NCBI GenBank assembly: GCA_015847255.1
Contig: JADLZK010007779.1
Span: 186,001-250,000 of the forward strand
Length of the DNA: 64,000 nt
Direction of reading: 5' to 3'
Origin: Hyparrhenia diplandra
Lineage: Eukaryota; Streptophyta; Magnoliopsida; Poales; Poaceae
Position numbers and translations under genes: made by a program. Numbering within the stretch: position 1 is the stretch's first letter; every line of letters starts with the position of its first letter. Under the pieces are notes generated by a model. That model was given only the letters and a program-made list of their open reading frames with translations. It ran no database searches and was not told the origin of the DNA. Of the stretch, positions 48,715 to 59,405 are shown piece after piece.

Positions 48715-48913
48715 GGGGGTGTTTGGCAGGGCTCCTCGGGTGAGGCTTCACTAGAGGAGCTGGAGCCGTTTTGGAGAAGCTCGAGATTGGGGCTCCTCCA
48801 AAACGGCTTTGGCTCCTCCTTTTTCACTGAAAAAAGGCTCCTCCTCCCAGCACCGTTTGGTAGGGCTCCTCTAGAGGAGCTGGAGCCTGGAAGAAGCCCT
48901 GCCAAACAGGCCC
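48715..48913. mobile_element. 199-bp MITE with GTTTGGCAGGGCT ends
   Basis: The left end GGGGGTGTTTGGCAGGGCTCC and the reverse complement of the right end, GGGCCTGTTTGGCAGGGCT, match over nearly 20 bp. TTT flanks both sides (48,712-48,714 and 48,914-48,916), a possible 3-bp target duplication as in PIF/Harbinger-type elements. The interior contains several CTCCTCTAGAGGAGCTGGAGC palindromes. Non-coding. Confidence 0.75.
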
Positions 48914-49443
48914 TTTGTGTTCGGTTTAGCCCACCAATGGTTCTTACCTACCCCATTGAACCCTTCACCCCAGCCTAGGAATCTCCCAGAAAGTTACTAG
49001 CTTGTCTCATCATCCAGCTTTCCAAAGACCATAAAACAGATATGCAAACCATAAAACTGCTACTAGCTTTCCAAAGACCTCATCAAAGCTTGGAGCTAAT
49101 CCAATCATCAAACAAATAAATGGAAAGTTGAAGCCCTACATGGTGGCCACATAGAAGAAGTCACCAAACCGATATAAATTATTTGCACAGAGGGCAGGTC
49201 CCTATTCCTTCGTTCTCACCATGGTGAGGTCATTAGATTAGGAAGAGATGGGGGCTTTGCCATATGCTGTTGCGCGTAGCTTACCCGGAAAGCATTGTTT
49301 ACGTACATCTTATTAATGATGATATGATTGTTGTTTGACGAGATTTTGTACAAACTTTTCTCTCACATGTGCATATACATTAATATGTGCTATCAAGAAA
49401 TATTTTGTACTCAACGGTGTGCCATATATGTTTGTATGAGATA
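48914..49443. other. No gene recognised
   Basis: The first part to about 49,180 belongs to the kinase-locus sequence that is partly repeated at 38,150-38,262 (AGTTGAAGCCCTACATGGTG). After that it is AT-rich single-copy sequence with no conserved frame. Confidence 0.4.
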
Positions 49444-49601
49444 AGAGAAGCAAAGCTAATAATTATATATTGACTTTGGGTACGTATATCGTATCCTCAA
49501 GATCAATGGTGTCGAGCTGACAGAGAAGCAAAGCTAATAATTATATATTGGCTTTGGGTACGTACGTATATCGTATCCTCAAGATCAATGGTCGAGCTGA
49601 C
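49444..49601. repeat. Tandem duplication of about 79 bp
   Basis: Copy 1 (49,444-49,521) and copy 2 (49,522-49,601) both run from AGAGAAGCAAAGCTAATAAT to TCGAGCTGAC. They differ by one A/G change, a CGTA insertion in copy 2 and a GT deletion in copy 2. The low divergence indicates a fairly recent slip or unequal exchange. Confidence 0.9.
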
Positions 49602-50742
49602 AGCCAGTATACGCATGGCGTCTAGCAGCTATAAGGAGAGGAGTGCATATATGTATATACTCCAAGTTACATATATATACATACACTTTAATCCTGTATG
49701 TGCTTATGACAAGCTAGTGTGTGTACGGCTGCACCTATACGTACGCATGTGCGCCAATATGAGATAAACCTTTTCAAACATGTGGAGCCATGTACTTATG
49801 TACGGTTGATAACGTGAACTAGGCAAGCAACGTATCTGTGCATCTTATTGGTTTGTCCAGTATACGTACAATATATATAATTATACGGCAACCAGGCGTA
49901 CGTGTAGTACACAACTACATGTCGAAGCCAGGCCCACGGATCAGCGGTAGGGAAGCTAATCTCTTCCGTAAGTTTCTAGAACCGAGACATCAAAGTGATA
50001 AGCATGATGACCGGATATCTCTCGACTATCCAAGCGATAAGCACCGGATGGCCGGATATCTCGGCGGGGCCTCAACGGATTCCTGGCGGCGCTGCGTGCA
50101 GCCAGGAGCCTCTCCTCAACCCTAGACGTGGTCTATAAAAAAAAGCCCCGGACTCCATAGAGGGGAACCTGGACTTTGGATCTACGCGCCGTCAGGCTCC
50201 GCACCGCCGCAACGGCACTGGCAGTCCGATCTGCATTGCGCCGCCAAGCCACCACGCGGGCGCCGTCAGGCTGCTCAACACGAGCGCTACATCTGCACTC
50301 GGGGACGACCGGATGCCGGGAGTGCACCTGGCTGCACTGGCTTAACGTCGCCATGTACCTATGGCGTGTATATACGCCTGCACGTGGTCAGGACTACGGC
50401 GCTGTGACATGATCTGTGCCTGTGCGTGTCCACGCGAAGGAGGAGATCGGTACGGGCCGCACGGAGGGAGCACAGCTGCGCTCGCGCGCGCCTCAGCCCG
50501 CCGCCGGAGGGACGTACGTGAGAAGCAGGCGCCAGCCGGAGATGAGGGTCAGCTGATCATCGCGGAGGACAACCGCCATGGCCGGATCATGGAGGTGCAT
50601 CCTTTCATCCAGCCCTAAGAGGACGCCCGGCTCATTGGATCGGCCGCCGCCCGCGGCGCCATCCACCAGGAGCACGGAGCGGACGGCGACGGAGGATCAG
50701 ACTTGCGTTCACACGCAGCTATGCCATGCATCGGTCTAGAGG
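49602..50742 (+). other. Possible promoter and 5' part of a gene cut by the CACTA element
   Basis: TATAAAA at 50,134-50,140 is followed by GC-rich sequence from 50,170 to the CACTA terminus at 50,743. Short open frames exist (for example 50,176-50,412) but none has recognisable motifs and all overlap GC-rich frames on the other strand. It could be the start of a host gene interrupted by the transposon or simply GC-rich noncoding DNA. Confidence 0.3.
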
Positions 50743-51315
50743 CACTACGGAAGCGGGTCTTTGCCGACGGTAATGCGCGTTTTGCCGACAGCCCAAAAAA
50801 ATAAAACTTTCGGCAAAGATTTTCTTTTCGCGACACCGCCAAGCAAAGAAAAACCTTTGGCGAAGCTTCCTTCGCCAAGTACTCGATTCTCGGCAAAGAA
50901 AAACCTTCGGGCGGCATGGGTCCGACAATCGGCGAAGGGCGACTGTCGGCGAGCCTCGCCGCCCGAAGGGCGACGATCGACGAAGGGTGGGCTGTCGGCA
51001 TAGACGGTCGCCCGTAACGACGTCGGTTTTCGCGTAACCTTTGCCGACAACTTCCGTCCGTCTCGGCAAAGGAAAAACTTTGCCGAAAGTACCAAAAAAA
51101 AAAAATATCTCGGGAAAGTGTGTGTTTTTTTATCGCACCAAACGCCGCCACGTGTCATCAAACTTTTTACCGAAAGTGTTCGTGCTTCGCCGAGTGTCAA
51201 CTGCTGGGCTCTCGGCAAAGCTTGCCTTTTGCCGACAGCCCTAATTATCCTTGTCGGGTAAAGAATGCCTTTGCCGAGAGCCCTATCCGGCTCCTCGGCA
51301 AAGCACAAAATTTTT
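50743..51315. repeat. CACTA terminus and subterminal repeats, left block
   Basis: After CACTACGG the motif TTTGCCGA (50,760, 50,781, 51,038, 51,080, 51,228, 51,270) alternates with TCGGCAAA (50,810, 50,891, 51,063, 51,213, 51,294), plus variants such as TCGGCGAAG. In En/Spm elements such motifs bind the element's own DNA-binding protein; that role is inferred here. Long frames in the block are by-products of the repeats. Confidence 0.85.
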
Positions 51316-52217
51316 TGATTTAGGCGTCACAATTTTTTTTCTTTAGCTTAGCTACAGTACTTGTAGTTCGTTGCTGAAGTTTGCAATTTTTTGAATCTTT
51401 TTACTATATTTTATGAATTTTTATGTATTATTTGAATTAATTTTAAAAACTAAAATTTGAACTGCAAGTGATTCGATCAATGGATCTAAATGATTAAAAA
51501 ATGATAAACATGATTGTGAGTGTATCTTGAGTCCTCATCCACGACGGAACACCAAAATTGAAATATCTTGTGCTTGAGAAACACGTCCCGGCTCACTTAC
51601 GGGTCGATTGTTTTAAAATTCTATAAAATTCAAACGGAGTTGAAAAATCATGAAATTTGACGAAGTTATCCTTATATTGCATGCACACTATGAAAAAATT
51701 TGAGTCGATTTCGTACGCGGTTGCATCTCGGATGGCGTTAAGCGGAACATCTCCGTGTGAGTTCGTGTTATCACATGTCACTATGTGAGGCGAACAGCTA
51801 TCCGAGATGCAACCGCACCTAAATTGACTCAAATTTTTTTTCATAGTGTACACAAGCGATATAAGGACAACTCGTCAAATTTCATGATTTTTCAACTCTG
51901 TTTGAATTTTATAGAATTTTTAAACAATCGACCAAGAAGTGAGCGGGGACGTGTTTCACGCGACAAGATATTTCAATTTTGGTGTCCGCCATGGACGAGG
52001 ACTCAAGATACACTCACAATCATGTTTATCATTTTTGAATCATTTAGATCCATTGATCGAATCACTTGCAGTTCAAATTTTAGTTTTTAAAATAAATTCA
52101 AATAATACATGAAAATTCATAAAATATAGTAAAAAGATTCAAAAAAAATTGCAAACTTCAGCAACGAACTACAAGTACTGTAGCTAAGCTAAAGAAAAAG
52201 TTGTGATGGCTAAATCA
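51316..52217. repeat. 902-bp inverted repeat in the CACTA subterminal region
   Basis: The left arm 51,316-51,733 is the near-perfect reverse complement of 51,799-52,217, with a loop of about 65 bp. Sample pairs are GCTTAGCTACAGTACTTG with CAAGTACTGTAGCTAAGC, and GGTTGCATCTCGGAT with ATCCGAGATGCAACC. Each arm is flanked outside by TTTGCCGA repeats, so the whole 50.76-52.47 kb region is roughly symmetric. The arms carry no gene. Confidence 0.9.
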
Positions 52218-52225
52218 TTTTTAAA

Positions 52226-52475
52226 ATTTGTTTTGCCGAGAGTTGGCACATGGGCTCTCGGCAAAAGGAAACTTTGCCGAGCACCAAAGGCAACGGTCGC
52301 GAAGGCTGCTTCTTTGCCGACAGCTAGATTGGGCAGCGGCATGGTTGAGTTCTTTGCCGCCGGCGCCTTGATCCCCTCGGCGAAGGCTTGTTCTTTGCCG
52401 ACCGGCAGCTACGGGGCGCTCGGCGAAGGCGAGTTCTTTGCCGACGACCACCTTGATCCCACTTTCGGCAAAGAT
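52226..52475. repeat. CACTA subterminal repeats, right block
   Basis: TTTGCCGA occurs at about 52,232, 52,272, 52,313, 52,394 and 52,436, and TCGGCAAA at about 52,257 and 52,465. This block mirrors the left one across the inverted repeat. No CCGTAGTG terminus follows, so the element does not end here. Confidence 0.8.
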
Positions 52476-53269
52476 AAAAAAAAAAATAATAAAAAAATAG
52501 GACAACCCTAACCCGCCTGTTTCCACTCACACACTTCACACCACTCCACACAGACTCACCCCGCGCACACACACACACACCGCCGCCGGCTCCCAGGTCC
52601 CCTCCCGCGCCGCGCATCCCGCCCCACCGGACCGCCGCCGCCCGCCACTGGTCCTCCCGCACCGCCGCCCGCGTGCCGCCAGCCCCGCCACCGCACCGCC
52701 CCGGCCACACCCTATCACGCCCTTCACGCCGCCGCCGCCCGCCCCGCCGCCCTCGCGGGCGCCGGCGGCCCGGGCGCCGCCCCGCGCTGCCGCGCCGACC
52801 GGAATCGGAGGAGGAGGGAAGAGGACCGCGCATTGCATCGCGCGCCGAGGTCGAAGCGGGGAGCAGCTGTCCGGGTCGGGGTCACGCCCCGCCGACCCAC
52901 ACAAGGAGTCGCTCCACCTCGGCCTTCAGCTCGCTGCCAAGCTCGGCCTCCCAGCTCCCCAGGTTTGTGTTTTTGACAAGTTTGTCCTGATTTGGTGAAC
53001 AAATCGAAAAAGGATTAGATCTACGGTATGCTGTCTGTTGTTCTGTGAGAGAAGGTCACTGGCTTGTGAGCAGTTCATAAAGAAACTATGTGACAGCTAA
53101 ACCAAAATGTCCTAAGCTAAAATACAACAGCCCAGAACGATGAAGGCCCTTGGTGATTATCATGGGTGTTTGCTGACATTGTGCTGCTTAGACTGCAAAT
53201 CAGAACCATGTGCGTTCTTAGTCGGGTACTAGTTACTGATTTTTTAAAAAATGCAAATCAGAACCATGA
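52476..53269 (+). other. GC-rich probable leader/exon 1 of the CACTA transcription unit
   Basis: 52,540-52,970 is extremely C/G-rich with an (AC)n run at 52,567, ending in CCCCAGGTTTGTGTT, a plausible splice donor at about 52,960. In CACTA elements a noncoding or short first exon often precedes the TNP2 gene. The GC-rich frames on both strands are low-complexity and not called. TGCAAATCAGAACCATG occurs at 53,194 and again at 53,252. Confidence 0.45.
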
Positions 53270-53392
53270 TTGATTGGAGTCGCAAGTCGCGGTATTATTC
53301 GCGTAAAATCGCGTGCTACGCGGCTGCCGGGATTCGAACCCGCGGCCTCAAGCTTGCGCGTGACCCTCCCCACCACTACGCTACACACTTGT
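53270..53392 (-). other. tRNA-derived SINE-like element or pseudo-tRNA
   Basis: On the minus strand TAGCGTAGTGGTGGGGAGG (53,382-53,364) fits an RNA polymerase III A box and GGGTTCGAATCCC (about 53,341-53,329) a perfect B box, about 40 nt apart as in a tRNA. The acceptor arms do not pair, so it is not a functional tRNA gene; a tRNA-derived SINE inserted in the CACTA element is more likely. Confidence 0.55.
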
Positions 53393-54271
53393 ATGTGTCC
53401 CCACATATTATACAAATCCAAATGTAAATTGACTATTTGAGGCCTTGATGTGCTAATGGCGTTGATGTGCCGACAGAGATATTCGTAGTTAAGTTAAAAT
53501 CTGTGCAGTGATAGTAATGATTTAGTACAGACTATTTACCATCAGTCAAATTGTGAAATTTGTCTTCATTCCATTCTCCTTAAGTTGTTTTTTTTGTCAC
53601 GTTTATATCTTGAATCTGGTAGATTTCATCCATGCTCATTGAATGGTCCCATGCTCTGTTGAGCTTAATTATCTGAAACTGTTAAGCATCGCAGTATATA
53701 TACATGGGATTGGTTAGAGAATGAAGAAAAAAAAAAGAGGTGTCATCTGCTCAGACTGGGTCTAATTTGCGTTTGGACTTGCATGTATATATACTTGTTT
53801 TTTTTCTTTTGTACACCTGCCAATCTGTTATGTATGGATGCAATTTCATCTGTCAATTTCATATGTACGGGTGAGGTATAAATACAACTTTGACATGACA
53901 CTTTGTTGCCGAAATTTTCAATTGACACTAACTAGCTTGTTCCTTTTTTATGAAGGGAAGGACATGTTGTAGCCGAGGAGGAAGAGGGGAAGAAGGGGAG
54001 AAGAAGAGGAGGAAGAGGGGAAACAGGGGAGAAGAGGAGGGGAAGAGAAGAAAAAAGGAGGGTCCTCGCTCGACCACCCACGCCCGGCGACGTCCTCCCT
54101 CGACCACCCACGCTGGCACCTGAGGTATAAATAACCCCTCCACTCTTTCGGCCGCATGGTCGGGCGTAACCCAGTTAGGGCGTCTCCCGCTCGAAAAGAG
54201 ATATGTTTGGTGGTATGCATTTACAGGCATATCTACGAACGTACTGTTTCGGATTGTCCACGTTTTGGACA
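53393..54271 (+). other. Noncoding interior of the CACTA element
   Basis: AT-rich sequence with T/A runs, then a purine tract of GAGGAAGAGGGG repeats (53,955-54,062). GGTATAAATAACC at 54,124-54,136 is a good TATA box for the transposase gene that starts at 54,558. No open frame is called. Confidence 0.4.
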
Positions 54272-54471
54272 ACCCGCAGATACGTAGATGGGTCAGTTTC
54301 CATGTTCCGCTCCGGTCGGCGACAGAGTTTCGGCACCACCTTCCTGTTGTTCTCCGGATACACACACTCCCTTCCAGGACGTGTATCAGGAGAACAGCGG
54401 GGAGGTGCTACCGAAATTCTGTCTCCGTGGGATCGGAGCATGGGAACTGGCCCATCTACGCATCTGCGGGT
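54272..54471. repeat. 200-bp hairpin just upstream of the transposase start
   Basis: 54,272-54,365 pairs with 54,381-54,471 over about 90 bp with a 15-base loop. The arms agree at most positions (CGTAGATGGG with CCCATCTACG, GTTCTCCGGATACAC with GTGTATCAGGAGAAC). It lies 87 bp before the ATG at 54,558 and downstream of the TATA-like box, so it would be in the leader or first intron of the transposase transcript. Confidence 0.85.
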
Positions 54472-54557
54472 GGGATTAGGACCTATCTTCACCTATTAGA
54501 CGGTAGGAACACACCATATAGATGGAATTCATGGTTGGTGTATGTGGTTGCTAAAGG

Positions 54558-57500
54558 ATGGAGGACCGCCGGTGGATGTACGACGGTCGCAGAAGTAAGC
54601 GTGATTTTGATGATGAATGGATGAACAAGACCAATGAATTCTTGGAAATGGTATGGGGCAACGCTCGTGCTCGTGGTCATTTGCTAGTTTGGTGTCCTTG
54701 TAGAAAATGTGACAACAAGAGGAGAGTTTGCCGAAAGGATATGCAAAGTCATCTTCTGGATTTTGGATTCACCGAGAACTATACCGTTTGGGCCTACCAT
54801 GGTGAAGCAGAACGTATGAGAGAGGAGGTGGTGAGACCACACCTCGAGGAGTGTGATGATGATGTCGGGGTTGTAGACATGTTAGATGATGTCCACCAAG
54901 CACTTTTCAATGAATCACGTGATAAGGAGGCGATGGAGAAGGAGGCGAAGGCGTTCTATCAAATGTTGGACTCGGCCGCCAAACCCCTTCATGAGAACAC
55001 CACGGTCTCCCAGCTGGACGACATTGGTCGCTTATTAGGGGTGAAGTCCGAATTAAACATCAGTCGAGCAGGCTTCGATAGGTTGTTGACCGTGGTTGGC
55101 ACCCTGCTACCAAAGGGCCACTGCCTGCCAACGGGCATGTATGACTCACAGAAACTCTTTAGTGCACTTAAGATGCCGTATGAGAAGATACATGCTTGCG
55201 AGAATGGGTGTGTCCTATTTAGGAAAGAGCACGCCGATGCAACGTACTGCCCAAAGTGTAAGGCCTCCAGGTTCGAAGAGGTACGAACTGGTGATGGTCA
55301 GATGAAGCAGAGTGACGTCGCCAAAAAAATCTTACGGCACCTACCTTTTGTACCGAGGCTTCAACGGCTATACATGACCGAGGAATCCGCTAAACAGATG
55401 ACGTGGCACAAACATGGCAAGCGATACACTCCCGACAGGATGATACATCCATCAGATGGTGAAGTATGGCAATACTTCGATAGAAAACATCCAAGGAAAG
55501 CAATGGAGGCGCGTAATGTACGTGTCGCGCTAGCAACAGATGGGTTCAATCCTTATGGAATGAGTACCTCCCCATACACAAGTTGGCCCGTGTTCGTTAT
55601 CCCCCTGAATCTCCCCCCTGGTGTCGCCTTTCAACGGGACACCATATTCTTGTCGCTGATAATTCCTGGGCACACCCAGGGAATAATATGGGTGTGTTTA
55701 TGGAGCCCGTGTTCGATGAATTGATCAAGGCTTGGGAGGAAGGTGTATGGACATACGACCGAGCTACAAAGGTAGCCTTCAAAATGCATGTTTGGTACCA
55801 GTACTCAATTCATGACTTTCTGGCGTATGGGTTGTTCTCAGGCTAGTGTGTTCATGGAAAGTTCCCGTGCCCAGTATGCAAGGAACGTGTGAGGTTCATC
55901 TGGTTGAAGAAGGGTGGTAAGTTTTCGTCGTTCGACCAACATCGTCAGTTTCTTCCTGTTGACCATCCATTCAGACAAGACACGAAGAACTTTACGAAAG
56001 GTGTCGTAGTGATAGAACCTCCAATGCAGATAAAGACTGGTGCCGAGGTCCGTGCTCAGCTAGATTCTCTTGTGGCCAATAAACAAGGTTGTGGTTTTGT
56101 GGGATATGGTTCACAACATATGTGGACTCATAAGTCGGGCTTGGAGAGGCTCCCGTATCATGATGACCTTCTTGTGCCACATCACATTGACATGATGCAC
56201 ACTGAGAAGAATATCGCTGAAGCACTTTTTGGCACACTCATGGAGACTGATAAGTCTAAGGACAACCATAAGGCTAGAGTGGACATCGCAACACTATGCG
56301 ATAGACCAAATCAAGAGATGAGGCCTCCCGCAGGCGGCAAGAGATGGCGAAGGCCCAAAGTCGATTTCGTCTTGTCCGTCGAGCAAAGGAGGGAGGTACT
56401 TAAATGGATGAAAACACTCAGGTTTCCAGATGGGTATGCACATAATGTGAAGAGGGGAGTCAATTTAACTACTCTGCGAGTCAATGGGATGAAGAGTCAT
56501 GACTATCACGTATGGATTGAGCGGCTGCTTCCCACGATGGTTCGAGGCTTTGTCCCTGAGAATGTGTGGCTAGTGCTGGCAGAGTTGAGTTATTTCTTCC
56601 GCCAGCTATGTGCAAAGGCGATCTCTCCGACCATCTGTAGGCAGTTGGAGAAGGCGGCACCTGTGTTACTCTGTAAGTTGGAGAAAATCTTCCCACCCGG
56701 ATTCTTCTTGTCGATGCAGCATATGATTGTGCACCTCCCGTATGAGGTACGTATGGGGGGCCGGTGCAGTACCATTGGTGCTACCCAATCGAGAGAACTC
56801 TAAAGTATGTACGAAAAAAATGTAGAAATAAAGCCAAAATCGAGCCTTCAGTTACAGAGGCATACGTTGTAGAGGAGGTGTCAAACTTCACAGAAAAATA
56901 CTATAAAGAGAACCTTCCTAGCGTGCATGATCAAATCCCTCGTTACAATGTTGACGAAAATCAATCGAAGCTTAGCCTTTTCCAAGGTCAATTCGGAAGC
57001 GCCAGTGCATCTACCACTAAGCAGTTGAGCAATAAAGAGTGGCACAATATCATGCTATATGTGCTGACCAACTCGCCTGAGGTGGATCCGTACAAACAAG
57101 AATTCATTCGTGAGACTTGGCCTCAATCAAGGGATCCAGAGCTACACGAAATTGATACCCTTCTTTCACAAGGTGCTGGACCAGGGAGACTCGATTTCAT
57201 TTCGTGGTTCAAGAGAAAGGCCCAAACCGATAGCTCTATCTGTGCCGAGTTGATTGTTGTTGCAGACGGCTGTGATTTAAGGGTTAGGTCATTTACCGCT
57301 TATGATGTGAATGGATATCGTTTCCACACGACAAGCTACGAACAAAGTCGACCCAATCGAAGTACCACAAACAGTGGTGTGCTTACGGTGGATAATAATG
57401 GGCAAGAATACCATGGCAGAGTCCAAGAAATATACGAGCTTTCATTTTATGGCGCCCCACATCTTAAACCTGTGATATTCAAATGTCATTGGTTCGATCC

Positions 57501-59288
57501 TGAATGTACTAAACGAAACCCGGCAATTGGGCTAGTCGAAGTTCGACCAGATTCCGTGTATCCACGAGCCGATGTCTACATTGTGGCTCAACAAGCCGTG
57601 CAGGTTTATTGATGAGGACACGCCTACGATGTCCAAATATTTGCCCAATCTTTCACGGTACAAAAATCACAAAGAAATAGATTTCTCTGAATTGTAGGAA
57701 TAATTGAACGACAGCAGCACTGGAAGTAATCTTGACCAGAGATCCTAACCGAGAAAAATAATGAACTTCACTAGCAACCAGTAGCTCACCACAAAAGCAG
57801 ATAGGTGACGCTCAGTTTAATCGACCAATCCAGGAGTCACAAAAAATATATGGCTGGCACACCGAATTTCAGCAACTCGTAATCAAATATTTAATCCACG
57901 TCAAGCACATGCCAATCAGATTTCTGATCACCAGCCTCTCAATCGGACAAGTACAGACTTGCAGTTCTGACGTGAGTTCAAAATTCAATTTAAATATTCA
58001 GTCAATCCACTACAGTGTAGCAAGATGATGATCTCACGGAAATAATAAAAGCAACAGACTAAACTTGATAGATCAACCGATAGCAACAAGTAACTTTCTC
58101 TGATTAGTAAACTCAAATAGTAGCGATAGAATGGTCCGGCTTACAATTCGAGATGCAATCCGAACCTTGATAAATAACTTCCACCCGTGGCTCCGAGAGA
58201 CACGATCAGAAGACGGGGATTTCAATGGAAATCCGAGGCACGATCAAGCTGTTGCAACTCGATCACGCACTCCACACAATCCGAAGGGGATCGGCAAGAT
58301 AGACCGGAGAGGAACCACCTCTGCTTCTCTCAGGGAAAAACCCGAGATGAAAACACAATAAAATCCAGTCTGATCTAGTACAAGGGCCACGCCCAGGCTA
58401 TATGTGGCTCGCAGGCCAGCCAGAACAACTCGACGCTAATGCATGCAGCACCGGACTTAATGGACTCCAATAAACTAAAGTAAATGAGCTGGACTCTATT
58501 TTTCCAAACACTAAACAATATAATATGCTAATACGTAGCTAGCATGGGCTCACTTTGGGCTACAATTGAATATAATAATATAATAGGCCCCAAATCCTTC
58601 AACTTGGCATCTCGACATGCATTCCATCAATCAGAATAAATCTTTTAATTTTAAGCTCATGTCTCTTGCGGAAATTACTTCCTTCAAAAATTAGCTTACT
58701 TGCCATGATGCTGACCTCCTCTTCATTGACGTGTTTCACTTCAATACAAAAATCACCGAACTTCATAAAAGAATGATCTTTAATATTGTTACCGGATAAA
58801 TCATCTGGAGCTAATAAATCAAGTGGTGCTGAAATATTAACTTGAGGAGCTATGGGCTCATCATTTATTACCTACCGTACGCCTGCCAAGACAAAGATTA
58901 TCTTAAGGGTTTGTAGGTTGTGCACAAGGTAGCACCGCATGGTAAACTACCTGTCCCAAACGATGAGGATTATAACTTGATCAACCCAAGCACATATGAG
59001 GGAGAGTTCTATCAAGAAGAGGGGCTACCAGGGAGTTTTGTGATAGACCTAACTTCAGATATAGGAATGGAAGTAGACAACGACGGTGTTGAGGTGTTTG
59101 ACGGCGACGACGATGGTTTTGAGGTGTTCGATTTGAAGGACATACAAATGTTATAGAGATTGGGCACGGACAATGAGGACAACAATCCTCCTTCAGATTC
59201 CCTTCGTGATTTGGACAATGTCGATAGTGATGACGAGCTGGCAAACGTACAAGCTGACAATGTAGCCAATGATCCCGATTACTTCTAA
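54558..59288 (+). pseudogene. TNP2-type CACTA transposase, broken
   Basis: This gene would encode the enzyme that cuts and joins the CACTA ends. Domains are in the usual order: Transpos_assoc (MEDRRWMYDGRRSK; CPCRKCDN), Transposase_21 (ATDGFNPYGMSTSPYTSWPV; FKMHVWYQYS), a DUF4218-like region (LPYHDDLLVPHHIDMMHTEK; MIVHLPYEVRMGG) and a DUF4216-like region (HWFDPECTK; YIVAQQAVQVY), then the acidic tail ending at 59,288. Visible lesions: a 2-base insertion near 55,675, a TAG at 55,844-55,846 in place of a conserved Trp, a 1-base loss near 56,762, an LTR inserted at 57,610, a TAG at 58,914-58,916 and a stop at 59,154-59,156. The sequence between lesions is well conserved, so the element died fairly recently. 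It cannot supply transposase. Confidence 0.9.
57610..58863 (-). mobile_element. Solo LTR inserted in the TNP2 gene
   Basis: The 1,254-bp insert begins TGATGAGG and ends GCTCATCA, so it has TG..CA ends with a 7-bp inverted match. TTTAT flanks it on both sides (57,605-57,609 and 58,864-58,868), an exact 5-bp target duplication. The TNP2 frame resumes across it (QVY to YLPYACQ). No primer site or second LTR is inside. Read on the minus strand, an open frame of about 87 codons (58,862-58,599; includes NEEEVSIMASKLIFEGSNF) enters from the LTR edge, which sets the probable orientation. Confidence 0.9.
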
Positions 59289-59405
59289 AACATGTAATAC
59301 TATATTTTCTTAGTTTATATTGTATTATGTCTTATTTATAGTTTGATTACAATGTATCTAGTTCTAATTATGTCTTGTTTATATTTTGATTACAGGTGAT
59401 TGAAG

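Noticed and set aside
50615..51308. Minus-strand open frames of 116-187 codons
   Set aside because: They read through the TTTGCCGA subterminal repeats and the CACTA terminus; repeat by-products.
52324..53002. Several long overlapping open frames on both strands
   Set aside because: They are Arg/Ala/Gly/Pro runs from extremely GC-rich DNA and contradict each other; better explained as a noncoding leader of the CACTA gene.
53329..53382. Functional tRNA gene on the minus strand
   Set aside because: A and B boxes are good, but the acceptor stem does not pair and the T stem has a mismatch; SINE or pseudo-tRNA is likelier.
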